From positions 1 to 48,098 of the forward strand of contig NZ_JAFFPS010000016.1 of NCBI RefSeq assembly GCF_016919165.1: a stretch of DNA of 48,098 bases, in the 5' to 3' direction. The position numbers and the translations under genes are program-made. Origin of the DNA: Leptospira chreensis. GTDB lineage: Bacteria > Spirochaetota > Leptospiria > Leptospirales > Leptospiraceae. The notes under the pieces were generated by a model that was given only the letters and a program-made list of their open reading frames with translations, was not told the DNA's origin and ran no database searches. This document shows positions 27,252 through 36,025 of the stretch, in pieces; position 1 is the first letter of the stretch, and the number at the start of each line of letters is the position of its first letter.

Positions 27252-28169
27252 ATGAATTCACTGTTACTCGTTTCTCGTTCTCCTATTTCCAACTCTCTTC
27301 TTTCCGAAACATTTCCCCAAATCAAGTTTGATACGGTAGGTTCTTCTTCTAAAGAAAATTCTGCGAGCGCGGGTTCTCTTCCCTTAATTTCCCATGCGGA
27401 AAAGTATGGATTACATTGTGTACGGATATCGCAAAAAGACTCGCTAAAGAGAGAAGAAGTTCTTGTCATTCGAAGGAAGTTAGCAAACCATCAAATTGAT
27501 TTTTTGTCTGTAGGTCCCTTATTACCTAAAAACAAAGAATCTCTATTTGTATTCGATATGGATTCTACTGTCATCAAAGAAGAAGTCATTGATGAGTTGG
27601 CAAGAAAACATGGTGTGTTTGATGCTGTGGCCTCTGTTACCAAACAGGCTATGGAAGGTGGGATGGGTTTTGATGAAGCCCTTCGTTTGCGAGTGAAACA
27701 CTTGGCGGGACTTTCAAAGGAGAGTTTCAAAGAAGTTTATGATCTATTGACTCTAAATGATGGAATGGAAAAAGTCTTTCAATTTGTTCCAAACAATGGA
27801 TCCAAACTGGGAATTCTCAGTGGTGGATTCACTCCTGTTCTACAATTGTTCTCGGAAAAATATCCTGTCAGTTTTTACAAGGCCAATGGATTGGAAGAGA
27901 TGGGTGGAAACTTTACCGGCGAGATTTTTGGTGAGATCATCAATAGAGAAAAAAAAGAAATCTACCTAAAAAGGTACGCTAAAGATCTTTCCATCCCTCT
28001 GGATCAAGTGGTGGCTGTGGGGGACGGGGCAAACGATGCCTTGATGCTCGGTGTCGCAGGAATCGGTATTGGAATCCACGCTAAACAAGGATTAAAAGAT
28101 CAAATCACCAATTGGATTGATTTTACCGATCTATCGGCTTTAGTCTTTCTCTTTGAGGATACGTTTTAA
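27252..28169 (+). CDS. serB: Phosphoserine phosphatase
   Basis: This 305-residue HAD-family enzyme makes serine from phosphoserine. Motif I is FVFDMDSTVIKEEVIDELA (nucleophile Asp102). Motif II is GILSGGFTPVL. Motif III and IV are in VVAVGDGANDALMLGVAGIG (Asp258 region). The cap domain between motifs I and II includes GGMGFDEALRLRVKHLAGL, typical of SerB. The N-terminal ~95 residues are a poorly conserved domain that takes the place of the ACT region seen in some homologues. It starts 2 bp after the GDSL hydrolase stop, and its last 30 bp overlap the convergent mutS 3' end. Confidence 0.94.
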   Translation: MNSLLLVSRSPISNSLLSETFPQIKFDTVGSSSKENSASAGSLPLISHAEKYGLHCVRISQKDSLKREEVLVIRRKLANHQIDFLSVGPLLPKNKESLFVFDMDSTVIKEEVIDELARKHGVFDAVASVTKQAMEGGMGFDEALRLRVKHLAGLSKESFKEVYDLLTLNDGMEKVFQFVPNNGSKLGILSGGFTPVLQLFSEKYPVSFYKANGLEEMGGNFTGEIFGEIINREKKEIYLKRYAKDLSIPLDQVVAVGDGANDALMLGVAGIGIGIHAKQGLKDQITNWIDFTDLSALVFLFEDTF

Positions 28170-30662
28170 TTCATCTAAAATAGACAATGCTTCTAGTGGT
28201 GGAATTTGATTGGGATCAATTTGTTTCAATCGTTTCAAAACCTTTTCTTCGTTTGGCGACATGTTAGACGTATTATTGTCCATAAGGCCTGCAAACAAAC
28301 TCGGCTCTTCGTTTTTAATTTTAATTTCCCTTTTTTTGGATTCGAGACCGGAAAGAATTTCTTTGGCACGATCCGAAACGGTTTCAGGAATCCCTGCGAG
28401 TTTTGCTACATAGATTCCGAAAGATTGTTTGGATTTGCCTCGTTTGACTTTTTTCAGGAATAGAATCTCTCCTTCCTTCTCAAAAGTATCCAAATACAAA
28501 TTAAAGATCCCATTTCCTTTTTCAAGTTCTGTCAACTCATGGTAGTGAGTGGCAAAGATTGTTTTGGGTTTGGGGAATTTGACTGTTAAAAATTCTAAAA
28601 TGGCCCAGGCAATTGAGAGTCCATCATAGGTAGAAGTTCCCCGACCCACTTCATCAAAGAGAATGAGACTGTTCTCTGAAAACTGATTGAGGATGGTGGC
28701 GGTCTCCTTCATCTCTACAAAAAAAGTAGATTCTCCTTTGGTTAGGTTGTCTCCCGAACCGATCCGAGTGAAGATCCGATCCACAACGGCAAGGGATGCT
28801 TTTTTTGCCGGAACATAAGAGCCCATTTGGAATAGGATTTGATTGATGGCAATTTGGCGCATAAAAGTGGACTTACCGGCCATATTCGGACCAGTTAACA
28901 CTGCTATGGCGTTGTCCTTGGGATTGAGCTCTAAACTATTGGGTACAAAACGTTCGCCAATGGGTAAAAAGGTTTCTACAACAGGATGGCGGGATTCGGA
29001 ATAATTTAGGATTCCATCATTACGGATCTCAGGTCTTGTCCACTGGTATTCTTCTTTGATTTCTGTAAGGGATAGATGGTAATCTAAGGAAGCCACTTCA
29101 TTGGAGAGAGTTAAGAATTCTTCATAAAGAGAAATGCAGTGGGCCACGAGTTCATCAAATTTTTCTTTTTCAATCCTTTCGATGATTTCGTCGGCTTGGA
29201 GGATGGCTCTTTCTAATTCTTCTAACTCAGGGGAAGTGAATCTTTCTCCCGTAACTAAAGTTTGTTTTTTTAGAAAATGAGAAGGAACTTCTTTGGCTTG
29301 GGCTTTGGAAATTTCGATAAAGTATCCGAGGATTTTGTTATAACGAATTTTAAGTGAAGAAATGCCGGATGATTTTTTTTCCTTCTCCTCTAATTCCAAA
29401 ATCCAATCTTTTCCTTTTTCGCGAGCAAGGATAGCATCATCGTATTCTTTATTGAATCCCGATTTTAAAAAAGGTGAATTTCCAAGGAATACAGGTAATT
29501 CCCCCTCAAACAGAGTGTCGAAAAATAATTTAGATAAAGCGTTTAGTTCCTTGGGTAGTTTGGAAAAATCGAAACCGATTCCGTCCAAAATGGTTTTGAT
29601 GGTGGAAGTCGATTCTAAACTTTTATCAATCCCGCGAAAGTCTCGGGGGAGGGCTTTTCCCACGCGAAACCGAGTGAGGACTCGTTCCAAGTCAATCAAG
29701 TCACCTAACAATTCTTTAATTTGAAATCTTTCTTTTTTATTGGCCGATAGGATTTCTATTTTATCCCAATGGGCTTTGATTTTATTTTCATCTCGAGTGG
29801 GGAATAAAATCCTTTGTTTTAAATATCGTTTTCCAGTGGCAGTGATACAACGGTTGAGTACTCCAAAGAGAGTATGGTTTTTATCATTGGGATTTTCAAC
29901 GAGTTCTAAATGAGAGACGGTTTGTTCATCTAAGACCAGATATTCACTTTCATCGATTCGTCTAGGTGATTGGAAAACAAAATTTTGTTTGCGATAGTTG
30001 TATTGGAGATAGGCATCGAGAACATGGACTACCGTATCAATTCCTGCTCCCTTTTTTTTGGGAATATAGTCGGGAGGAATTTGGGAAAGGATGATTTTGG
30101 AATCTTTAGTGATTGGGGGAGCTACATCAGTAAAAATGATTTCTTTGGGTGAAAACCGTTTAATAGTGTCGTTGATTCGTTCAGTTTCTGTTTCGGAAAA
30201 AAAGAAATATACGAGTTCGGATGTAGAAACATCAGCAAACGCTAAATATACAGATGTTTTCTCTTTATAATACAAAGATAAATAATTGTTTTGGTATCCG
30301 CCGAGTAAATTGTCTTCTACGACTGTGCCTGGTGTGATGATTCGCACCACTTCTCTCGACATGATTTTGGCTTTTGGGTCTTCTGCTTTTGTTTGTTCAC
30401 AGACCACCACTTTTTTTCCAGCAGCAATCAGTCTTGAAATATAACTTTCTGTAGCATGATAAGGAATCCCCGCCATTGGAATTTGGTTTTGTCTTTTGGT
30501 GAGAGTGATGTCTAAAATTTGTGCAGCAATCTTGGCATCATCTAGAAACATCTCATAAAAATCGCCCATCCGAAAGAATACAATCCCATCAGGATGTTGT
30601 TCTTTTACTTCCATATATTGGCGCATCACGGGAGTATTTAAGGCTTCATAATGTTCGGACAT
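28140..30662 (-). CDS. mutS: DNA mismatch repair protein MutS
   Basis: This 840-residue mismatch sensor begins with the DNA-contacting domain: HPDGIVFFRMGDFYEMF, including the Phe that stacks on mispaired bases. The C-terminal ABC ATPase has the Walker A GPNMAGKST at residues about 591-599, the Walker B ILFDEVGRGTSTYDGLS, and the H-loop FATHYHELTELE. The tail is helical. I chose the ATG giving MSEHYEALNTPVMRQYMEV; the longer frame adds 23 residues from the upstream overlap. It starts 17 bp inside the trpF 3' end, implying coupling, and ends inside the convergent serB gene. mutL is not in this window. Confidence 0.97.
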   Translation of the reverse strand: MSEHYEALNTPVMRQYMEVKEQHPDGIVFFRMGDFYEMFLDDAKIAAQILDITLTKRQNQIPMAGIPYHATESYISRLIAAGKKVVVCEQTKAEDPKAKIMSREVVRIITPGTVVEDNLLGGYQNNYLSLYYKEKTSVYLAFADVSTSELVYFFFSETETERINDTIKRFSPKEIIFTDVAPPITKDSKIILSQIPPDYIPKKKGAGIDTVVHVLDAYLQYNYRKQNFVFQSPRRIDESEYLVLDEQTVSHLELVENPNDKNHTLFGVLNRCITATGKRYLKQRILFPTRDENKIKAHWDKIEILSANKKERFQIKELLGDLIDLERVLTRFRVGKALPRDFRGIDKSLESTSTIKTILDGIGFDFSKLPKELNALSKLFFDTLFEGELPVFLGNSPFLKSGFNKEYDDAILAREKGKDWILELEEKEKKSSGISSLKIRYNKILGYFIEISKAQAKEVPSHFLKKQTLVTGERFTSPELEELERAILQADEIIERIEKEKFDELVAHCISLYEEFLTLSNEVASLDYHLSLTEIKEEYQWTRPEIRNDGILNYSESRHPVVETFLPIGERFVPNSLELNPKDNAIAVLTGPNMAGKSTFMRQIAINQILFQMGSYVPAKKASLAVVDRIFTRIGSGDNLTKGESTFFVEMKETATILNQFSENSLILFDEVGRGTSTYDGLSIAWAILEFLTVKFPKPKTIFATHYHELTELEKGNGIFNLYLDTFEKEGEILFLKKVKRGKSKQSFGIYVAKLAGIPETVSDRAKEILSGLESKKREIKIKNEEPSLFAGLMDNNTSNMSPNEEKVLKRLKQIDPNQIPPLEALSILDELKRILKEKD

Positions 30663-31278
30663 TTTGTACCAATTCTTGTATTTTCTTTGGATCTTTTTTG
30701 CCGCCTGTTTCCACACCACTGGCCACATCAATCCCGTAAGGATGGACAGTTTCTAAAGCAGTTTTTACATTTTCCGGAGTGATGCCACCAGCAAGTAAGA
30801 ATGGTCGTTTTACGGATGTTACATACTCCCAAGGGAAACTATGCCCAGTCCCACCACCCAAGTCTTTATTATAACTATCTAAAATCACTAAGTCTGATTT
30901 TGGTTCTAAGTCTGCATCAGAAACTACTTTCTCTTGGATCCGAATGGCAGGCAGGAGGGATTTTTTTTCTGTTAAGCTTTCCCAGAGTTCTTTTGTGAGA
31001 AACTTGTCCCCACGAATGAGCTGTACTAGGTCTGGTTGGAAACGCATCCTAAGATTTTGGATTTCGGTAACAGGGTTTTCAAAAAATAAAAATACGAGTT
31101 TAGGAAATCCTGGTTTGGATTTGAGTGTGAGTAAAGTCTCCGCTGTCTTTGCATCAATAGAACGTGGAGAGCGAGGGGAAAAGTTGAGACCAACAAAATC
31201 GACCTGGAGATCCACACAGAGTTCCAATGTGGCCAGGTCTTTGATTCCGCAGATTTTGATTTTGTATCCGGTTCCCAT
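30646..31278 (-). CDS. trpF: Phosphoribosylanthranilate isomerase
   Basis: This 210-residue TIM barrel enzyme catalyses the third step of tryptophan synthesis, an Amadori rearrangement. Seen are the catalytic Cys in IKICGIKDLATLE, the phosphate and substrate loop VGLNFSPRSPRSI, the catalytic Asp region VILDSYNKDLGGGTGHSF, and the phosphate-binding strands LLAGGITPENV and IDVASGVETGGKKD. It stands alone from the other trp genes, between a TetR regulator and mutS. The usual VQLHG motif reads VQLIRGD, a mild divergence. The start is ATG, without a strong ribosome-binding site, 17 bp after the TetR stop. Confidence 0.92.
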   Translation of the reverse strand: MGTGYKIKICGIKDLATLELCVDLQVDFVGLNFSPRSPRSIDAKTAETLLTLKSKPGFPKLVFLFFENPVTEIQNLRMRFQPDLVQLIRGDKFLTKELWESLTEKKSLLPAIRIQEKVVSDADLEPKSDLVILDSYNKDLGGGTGHSFPWEYVTSVKRPFLLAGGITPENVKTALETVHPYGIDVASGVETGGKKDPKKIQELVQNVRTL

Positions 31279-31295
31279 TCAAGAACCAGATTGAA

Positions 31296-31916
31296 TCAAC
31301 TCAGATCAGAGGCAATCGATCCTTTGTATCCGTAGTGCAAAAATTTAAGGAAACTATCCTGATAGAATAACATATCCTGTTTGGAAATTCCTTGTCTCAC
31401 CATCTGGACGAAGATATTGAGAAAGAAGGAAAGGATATTGCGAACAACAAACTCACTCACTTCCCCTTTATAACTCGGAGTTTTTTCTTTAAAGGCGGTG
31501 TACTGTTCAAAATTGATTTTGGTCAAACGCGTGAGGACGGTATCTGGAAATTCTTCTAGATGCGAACCTTGTGATTTGGTTAACAAAAGGATAAAGTCAT
31601 CTCGGTTGGAGTCAACATATTCGAGTGCAATATGGAAACGTTCTTTCCAAGCATCATAACTGTCGTTAAATCTTTTTTCGAAATAATCGGGATGGGAAAC
31701 GTAAGCAAAAGCTTTTTCCATCCCAGAAAGAACTGGTTGTAAAATCTCTGTTAGAAGGTGTTCTTTGTTTTCAAAGTAATTGTATATATTACTCGTTGAG
31801 ACCTTTGCTTTTTTGGCAATGGTTCGCATACTGGCCTTCTCAAATCCGAGTTGAATGAATTCATCCCGAGCCGCTTGTAAGATTTCTTTTCGTGTGTGTT
31901 CTTTGGGAGTTTGCAT
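31296..31916 (-). CDS. TetR-family transcriptional regulator
   Basis: This 206-residue regulator has an N-terminal helix-turn-helix: AARDEFIQLGFEKASMRTIA, KKAKVSTSNIYNYFENKEHL. The rest is a helical ligand-binding and dimer domain with no recognised subfamily signature. A 10-bp perfect inverted repeat (31919-31958) sits just before its start codon and overlaps its ribosome-binding site. It is a plausible operator for self-repression. It is flanked by folC (upstream, 62-bp gap) and trpF (17-bp gap) on the same strand, so its regulon might include trpF and mutS. The ligand is unknown. Confidence 0.9.
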   Translation of the reverse strand: MQTPKEHTRKEILQAARDEFIQLGFEKASMRTIAKKAKVSTSNIYNYFENKEHLLTEILQPVLSGMEKAFAYVSHPDYFEKRFNDSYDAWKERFHIALEYVDSNRDDFILLLTKSQGSHLEEFPDTVLTRLTKINFEQYTAFKEKTPSYKGEVSEFVVRNILSFFLNIFVQMVRQGISKQDMLFYQDSFLKFLHYGYKGSIASDLS

Positions 31917-31918
31917 GG

Positions 31919-31958
31919 TCCTGAACGATGTTTCCTAAAAGAACAATGTCGTTCAGGA
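31919..31958 (-). promoter_or_regulatory. Palindromic operator-like site before the TetR gene
   Basis: TCCTGAACGA (31919-31928) and TCGTTCAGGA (31949-31958) are a perfect 10-bp inverted repeat separated by 20 bp. The inner bases keep partial symmetry (TT/AA at 31931-31932 and 31945-31946). The arm next to the gene contains the weak ribosome-binding site AGGA, 2 bp from the ATG. The size is typical of a site for two TetR dimers. Binding would block translation initiation and probably transcription of tetR-trpF-mutS. Confidence 0.6.
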
Positions 31959-31978
31959 TTCATTTGTAAAGTCCAATT

Positions 31979-33178
31979 TTACATGTTTGTTGTATTTTGT
32001 ATTAATTTTGCCACAATTCCATACAGGCGAAAACTTCCTAACACCAATACCGGGAGTCTGCCCCGGAATAGAGGTATGAGTTCGTCTTCTGTCTGAACCT
32101 TGGTGGTTTTGGTTCTTAACACCTCTGGGAGTTCCGGAAAGCTACCAAATCCAGCTCCTTCCCAAAGATAAAGGGAGTGGATCGGGAGGTCCAAGAGTTC
32201 CGCTAGAATTCCTTCCCGGTCTTTGTCGGGAAGGCTCCCCAAAACCAAGGAAAAGGAAGGGTGGGACTTGGCAAATTCATGGGTAGTGGTTGCGATCGCC
32301 TCCGGGTTGTGGGCAGGATCAAAGACAATTTCTGGAGAGGGTCTTAAGACTTCCATCCGGCCACGAGGAGGTTCTGTATCTATCCAAGTTATGGATTCGA
32401 TTTGAATTTTTTTTTCGGGAACGAAGGTGGCAAGGGCAGTCTTTGCAAAAAGAAAGTTCGTTTCTAAATACGTGGGTTTTTCTTCCAGGGGGACGATCCG
32501 AACGGGGGTTTTGTTTTTTGGATAATTCTGGATCATAGTTTCTAGGCCTTGGTCCTTCGGATCCATTACCACAAGTCCCCGGCAAACATCGGTTAGAATT
32601 CCTAGTTTCTCAAGGCAGATTTTTTCTTTCGAATCTCCGAGGATTTCGGAATGATCCACTCCGATCTTTGTCAGCACCACAAAATCTGCTTGGACAAGTT
32701 TTGTGGCATCAAGCCTTCCTCCAAGTCCCGCTTCCCAAATTTCAAACTCCGTCTTTTGAAAAGAAAAGTAGAGATAAGAAAATATAGTTAAAAATTCGAA
32801 GTAGGAAAGGGATTCAAATTCTTTCCGATCGGGGAGAATGGAATGGATAAAGAAGTCCTCCACATCCTTTTCATTGGGAAGTTGTGGTTTGCCATCTCGA
32901 AAGATTTGGAACCGTTCCAAAGGAGAGAGAAGGTGGGGTGAGGTATAGAGTCCTGTTTTGTACCCTAAAATGGATAGAAGAGAAGCTAAGTAATGTGATG
33001 TGGAACCTTTTCCATTGGTTCCAACAACACTGATCCGAATGGGTTTATGAACTTTGTGTTTGGAACTCTGAGATAGAAAGAGTTTAGATAATCCTTCCAA
33101 TGTATAGGATTTGAATACATTGAAGTTTCTTGTTTTTTCTATATTTTGTAAACTATGTAAAAAATCTAAAAACTGCAT
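31979..33178 (-). CDS. folC: Folylpolyglutamate synthase / dihydrofolate synthase
   Basis: This 399-residue Mur-ligase-family enzyme adds glutamate to folates. The P-loop is RISVVGTNGKGSTSHYLASL, followed by the substrate loop GLYTSPHLLSPLERFQI. The second ATP-binding and Mg2+ region includes IWEAGLGGRLDATKLVQAD, the metal-binding His in KIGVDHSEILGDSKEKICLE, and the C-terminal domain VFDPAHNPEAIATTTHEF. Length and order agree with FolC. The start is ATG. It lies downstream of aroE (46-bp gap) and upstream of tetR. Confidence 0.92.
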   Translation of the reverse strand: MQFLDFLHSLQNIEKTRNFNVFKSYTLEGLSKLFLSQSSKHKVHKPIRISVVGTNGKGSTSHYLASLLSILGYKTGLYTSPHLLSPLERFQIFRDGKPQLPNEKDVEDFFIHSILPDRKEFESLSYFEFLTIFSYLYFSFQKTEFEIWEAGLGGRLDATKLVQADFVVLTKIGVDHSEILGDSKEKICLEKLGILTDVCRGLVVMDPKDQGLETMIQNYPKNKTPVRIVPLEEKPTYLETNFLFAKTALATFVPEKKIQIESITWIDTEPPRGRMEVLRPSPEIVFDPAHNPEAIATTTHEFAKSHPSFSLVLGSLPDKDREGILAELLDLPIHSLYLWEGAGFGSFPELPEVLRTKTTKVQTEDELIPLFRGRLPVLVLGSFRLYGIVAKLIQNTTNM

Positions 33179-33224
33179 GGCCTATTTTATTGGATCAAAG
33201 GAAACGAATTGATACTCATAAAAC

Positions 33225-34115
33225 CTAAGATCTACTTTTCAGTTGTTTCAAAAGTAAAGATTCTACTTTTTCGATCCATTTGGTTTTGGCTTTCGAGTTT
33301 GTAAACAGTTCAAATTGTTTGATTCCTTGGTAAAGTAACATATGATACCCAGGAATGATCTCTGCTTTTTTCTTCTTTGCTTGTTTTACCAAATCCGTTT
33401 CTAACGGATTGTAAACAATGTCGAATAACGTGTGTTTTTTGGTGAAAAATTGCGAATCTAGTAGTGGCTCCCCGCCATATCCTTTCATACCCACAGGGGT
33501 TGTATGAATGATTAAATCATATTGGTCTTTTTCCTTTTGGCATTCTTCTTTCGTAGTGAGTTCCAACCAATTCGGATTTCCGAGAGACGTTTGGATTTCT
33601 TGAGACGTAGATGCATTCCTTGCGAGAAGTTTGATCTTTCTTTGAATCTTTTTGTCACGAGTGTTATTTTTAAGAGCCTCGGCCAATGCAAAAACAATTC
33701 CTTTGGCACTTCCCCCGCTCCCGAGAATTAAAATTTGTTTTTCGATTCCAGGATCTAAGAGCTTTGGATTGGATTTCGTGATGGAAAGAACGGCACCAGT
33801 TCCATCGGTATTCACAGCTTCGATGCCATCCCGCAAGAGTAAGGTATTGGAAGCACCCATGGTTTTCGATGCGTTACAAACAATGTTCGCTTGTGAATAG
33901 GCCCATTCTTTGAAAGGAATGGTAACAGAAACACCTTTTACACCCAAATCCATGAGGGGGCGTAGTCCGATCTCCTTCCACTTTTCGTTTTCAAATACCA
34001 GATACACTCCATCATATCCAGAGAGTTGGAATAGGGTATTATGAATCCAAGGGGAAAGGGTATGGCCTAAGGGATATCCCAAGATCCCAAATATCTCAGT
34101 GTGTTTTGAATACAA
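33225..34115 (-). CDS. aroE: Shikimate dehydrogenase
   Basis: The 296-residue enzyme reduces 3-dehydroshikimate with NADPH. The substrate domain has GILGYPLGHTLSPWIHNTLF, the catalytic Lys in SVTIPFKEWAYSQ, and ASNTLLLRDGIEAVNTDGTG. The nucleotide domain begins ILILGSGGSAKGIVFALAEA. The C-terminal part has the glutamine motif YHMLLYQGIKQFELFT. A basic insertion (NNTRDKKIQRKIK) precedes the second Rossmann strand. It starts at TTG with GAGG 6 bp upstream. It lies upstream of folC and 74 bp from a divergent membrane protein gene. Confidence 0.95.
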   Translation of the reverse strand: MYSKHTEIFGILGYPLGHTLSPWIHNTLFQLSGYDGVYLVFENEKWKEIGLRPLMDLGVKGVSVTIPFKEWAYSQANIVCNASKTMGASNTLLLRDGIEAVNTDGTGAVLSITKSNPKLLDPGIEKQILILGSGGSAKGIVFALAEALKNNTRDKKIQRKIKLLARNASTSQEIQTSLGNPNWLELTTKEECQKEKDQYDLIIHTTPVGMKGYGGEPLLDSQFFTKKHTLFDIVYNPLETDLVKQAKKKKAEIIPGYHMLLYQGIKQFELFTNSKAKTKWIEKVESLLLKQLKSRS

Positions 34116-34189
34116 GGAAAACCTCTTTTTTTATCTTATGGACTAAACAATGGCTTACCGAAAATAGGTATTAGACAGGTACAAGAACA

Positions 34190-34534
34190 ATGATTTCATT
34201 ACCGCTTGCCGCACCATCGGAACCATGGACAATTCTAGTAGATATTTTATTCTTTTTTCTCGCATCCGCAGCCTGTGCCTATTATTTTTATTATTATAAA
34301 CGTAAAGACTTACTCGGAAAATTTTGGGGCTCTACTTTTGTAGCAGGGATTGGTGCACTCATCGTTTTTGCAACCTTCCAAACCTACATTCGCGATATCA
34401 TCATGTGGCTCATGTCCCCAAAAATTGGATCCACGCAACTATCCAACGTGAATTTGGTTGCCATCTTTCTTGGTGGATTTACCGCTCTTTACATCATGAA
34501 CCGAATCAACCATAACAAAGAAAGAAGAGATTGA
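34190..34534 (+). CDS. Small membrane protein, unknown function
   Basis: This 114-residue protein has three probable membrane helices (about residues 13-34, 46-68 and 88-105), with short basic loops (YYKRKDLLGKFWG, INHNKERRD). A Tyr-rich stretch ends the first helix (CAYYFYYYKRK). I do not recognise a family. The ATG start lies 74 bp from the divergent aroE gene, so a promoter is likely in that gap, although none is clear. Its last 96 bp overlap the 3' end of the convergent glycosyltransferase gene, the longest such overlap in the window. The hydrophobic pattern makes it a credible gene and not a chance frame. Confidence 0.65.
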   Translation: MISLPLAAPSEPWTILVDILFFFLASAACAYYFYYYKRKDLLGKFWGSTFVAGIGALIVFATFQTYIRDIIMWLMSPKIGSTQLSNVNLVAIFLGGFTALYIMNRINHNKERRD

Positions 34535-35281
34535 TTTCGATTTTTCATATAACTTTAAATACTTAAGAAAATTATAATAAAACCCTAGAAGGGCGAGAAC
34601 AAATCCTTGTTTCCCATCTAGGATTCCCAACCGAATCCAATACATATAAAACCCTTTAAAACACGCCTTTAAAAAAGCCCAGAACACAGAACTTGTTTTG
34701 CCTTTTCTAAATTCTTCTTCTGCAAATAGACTAGAGTAACGATCAATGAATTGTAAATGATCGGAAATGTTTTTATAAGAATAATGATAGAGTGGATTTT
34801 TTAGTTTGATTGGTTTTCCGATGAGTTTGACTCTTTCGTGCACCAAACCACCGCTAAACTCTCCAGCAGTTTTTTTAAACAAACGAATTTGGTAGTTAGG
34901 ATAGTATCCACCGAAACGAATCCACTTTCCTAAATAATAAGTCAAACGAGGAACAAGGTATCCAACGGATTGTAATTGGTTTTGGGTAAATAAATCAGAA
35001 ATTTCTGTTTGTAGACCATCTGACACCACTTCGTCGGCATCAATGGCAAGCACCCAATCAAACTTGGTTTGTTCAATCGCAAAGTTTTTTTGATCCGCGT
35101 AGTTTACGAATTTACGATAAAAAACACGAGCTCCCATAGACTTTGCAATCTCAACAGTTTTGTCTGTGGAACCAGAATCGATGACAACGATATCTTCAAT
35201 AAAAGAAAGGGCAACGAGTGTGCGAGAAATGTTATCCTCTTCGTTGAGGGTAATGATGGCACAGGATAAAGGAAGAGGCAT
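34439..35281 (-). CDS. Family 2 glycosyltransferase
   Basis: The 280-residue enzyme has a GT-A fold: LSCAIITLNEEDNISRTLVA, the nucleotide-sugar strand IVVIDSGSTDKTVEIAKSMG, the QKNFAIEQ helix, and the DxD metal site WVLAIDADEVVS. It most resembles the WaaE/KdtX type that adds a sugar to the LPS core (FVNYADQKNFA, YYPNYQIRLFKK). A C-terminal hydrophobic segment (GFVLALLGFYYNFLKYL) probably attaches it to the membrane. The C-terminal ~32 residues, read from the region shared with the membrane protein, are hydrophilic and atypical. It begins 2 bp after the upstream ATPase gene stops. Confidence 0.88.
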   Translation of the reverse strand: MPLPLSCAIITLNEEDNISRTLVALSFIEDIVVIDSGSTDKTVEIAKSMGARVFYRKFVNYADQKNFAIEQTKFDWVLAIDADEVVSDGLQTEISDLFTQNQLQSVGYLVPRLTYYLGKWIRFGGYYPNYQIRLFKKTAGEFSGGLVHERVKLIGKPIKLKNPLYHYSYKNISDHLQFIDRYSSLFAEEEFRKGKTSSVFWAFLKACFKGFYMYWIRLGILDGKQGFVLALLGFYYNFLKYLKLYEKSKSISSFFVMVDSVHDVKSGKSTKKDGNQIHVG

Positions 35282-35283
35282 AT

Positions 35284-35988
35284 TTAAATTTGGTTGGGGT
35301 CGCGGACAGAGATGAACTTATCAGAGAGAGGAATTTCCAAACGAGCGATGGTGGAATCTTCTCCGATGATGATGCGAAAGAAATTAGGGTCGATACCTTC
35401 CCCTTTGAGCATAATGAGAATGAGAGCAAGGCCAAGACCTGCACCTTCTGTGGTGTCAGCATTGTCCATGTAGAACTGAGCGATGTCATCATACACCATT
35501 CCTTTCTCCAATCGTTCTCTAATTGCTTTTTCTTCTTCTTTGGCAATGGGTGTGTTGTTGATGACTTCGATGGTGATTCCATCGTCAGTGAATTTAAAGT
35601 TAATTAAACAATAGTATCCTTTCTTTTTGGCTTTCATTCCAAATTCGTTGGACATCTCTTCTGAAAACATTTCGCGATACTCTCTGACTCCCCTTGCATA
35701 TTGCGATGGGTTTAACATACTGTATCCGCGTTCTTCAAAAAAGACACGTTTTTGGTTGGCTTTGCAGGCATTGATGGCCAGTTCTTTGATGATGGTATAG
35801 AGAGTCGGGACAAGAGTGGGGTAGGTGAGACGATCCAGGATAAGGCCTACGGCCTCCTTGATGTGTTCCTCAACGGATTTGGAGACCCGGTGAGTCTTTA
35901 GCGAGAGAATTTTCCCATTTTCGATGTGTAATTTGATGTGATCAGAAATCTCGCTTGTTTCCTTTCCCATACCCGAAATCTTTTCCAT
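35284..35988 (-). CDS. GHKL ATPase-domain protein (histidine kinase-like)
   Basis: This 234-residue protein has an ATP-binding fold: an N box (YTIIKELAINACKANQKR, residues about 65-81) and a G box (DTTEGAGLGLALILIMLKGE, about 178-197). No phosphoacceptor histidine domain or sensor domain is present. A central insertion (RGYSMLNPSQYARGVREYRE) of about 35 residues separates N and G boxes. It could be an anti-sigma or regulatory ATPase. The ATG at 35988 has AAGGA 5 bp upstream; a longer start at 36081 would run into the divergent amidohydrolase gene. It is 2 bp upstream of the glycosyltransferase. Confidence 0.75.
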   Translation of the reverse strand: MEKISGMGKETSEISDHIKLHIENGKILSLKTHRVSKSVEEHIKEAVGLILDRLTYPTLVPTLYTIIKELAINACKANQKRVFFEERGYSMLNPSQYARGVREYREMFSEEMSNEFGMKAKKKGYYCLINFKFTDDGITIEVINNTPIAKEEEKAIRERLEKGMVYDDIAQFYMDNADTTEGAGLGLALILIMLKGEGIDPNFFRIIIGEDSTIARLEIPLSDKFISVRDPNQI

Positions 35989-36025
35989 TCTAGTCCTTAC
36001 TGTCAAGGTAACTAAGACCGCTAGT

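Noticed and set aside
30944..31294. A 116-residue frame on the plus strand opposite trpF
   Set aside because: trpF on the minus strand shows all family motifs across the same bases; the frame has no ribosome-binding site.
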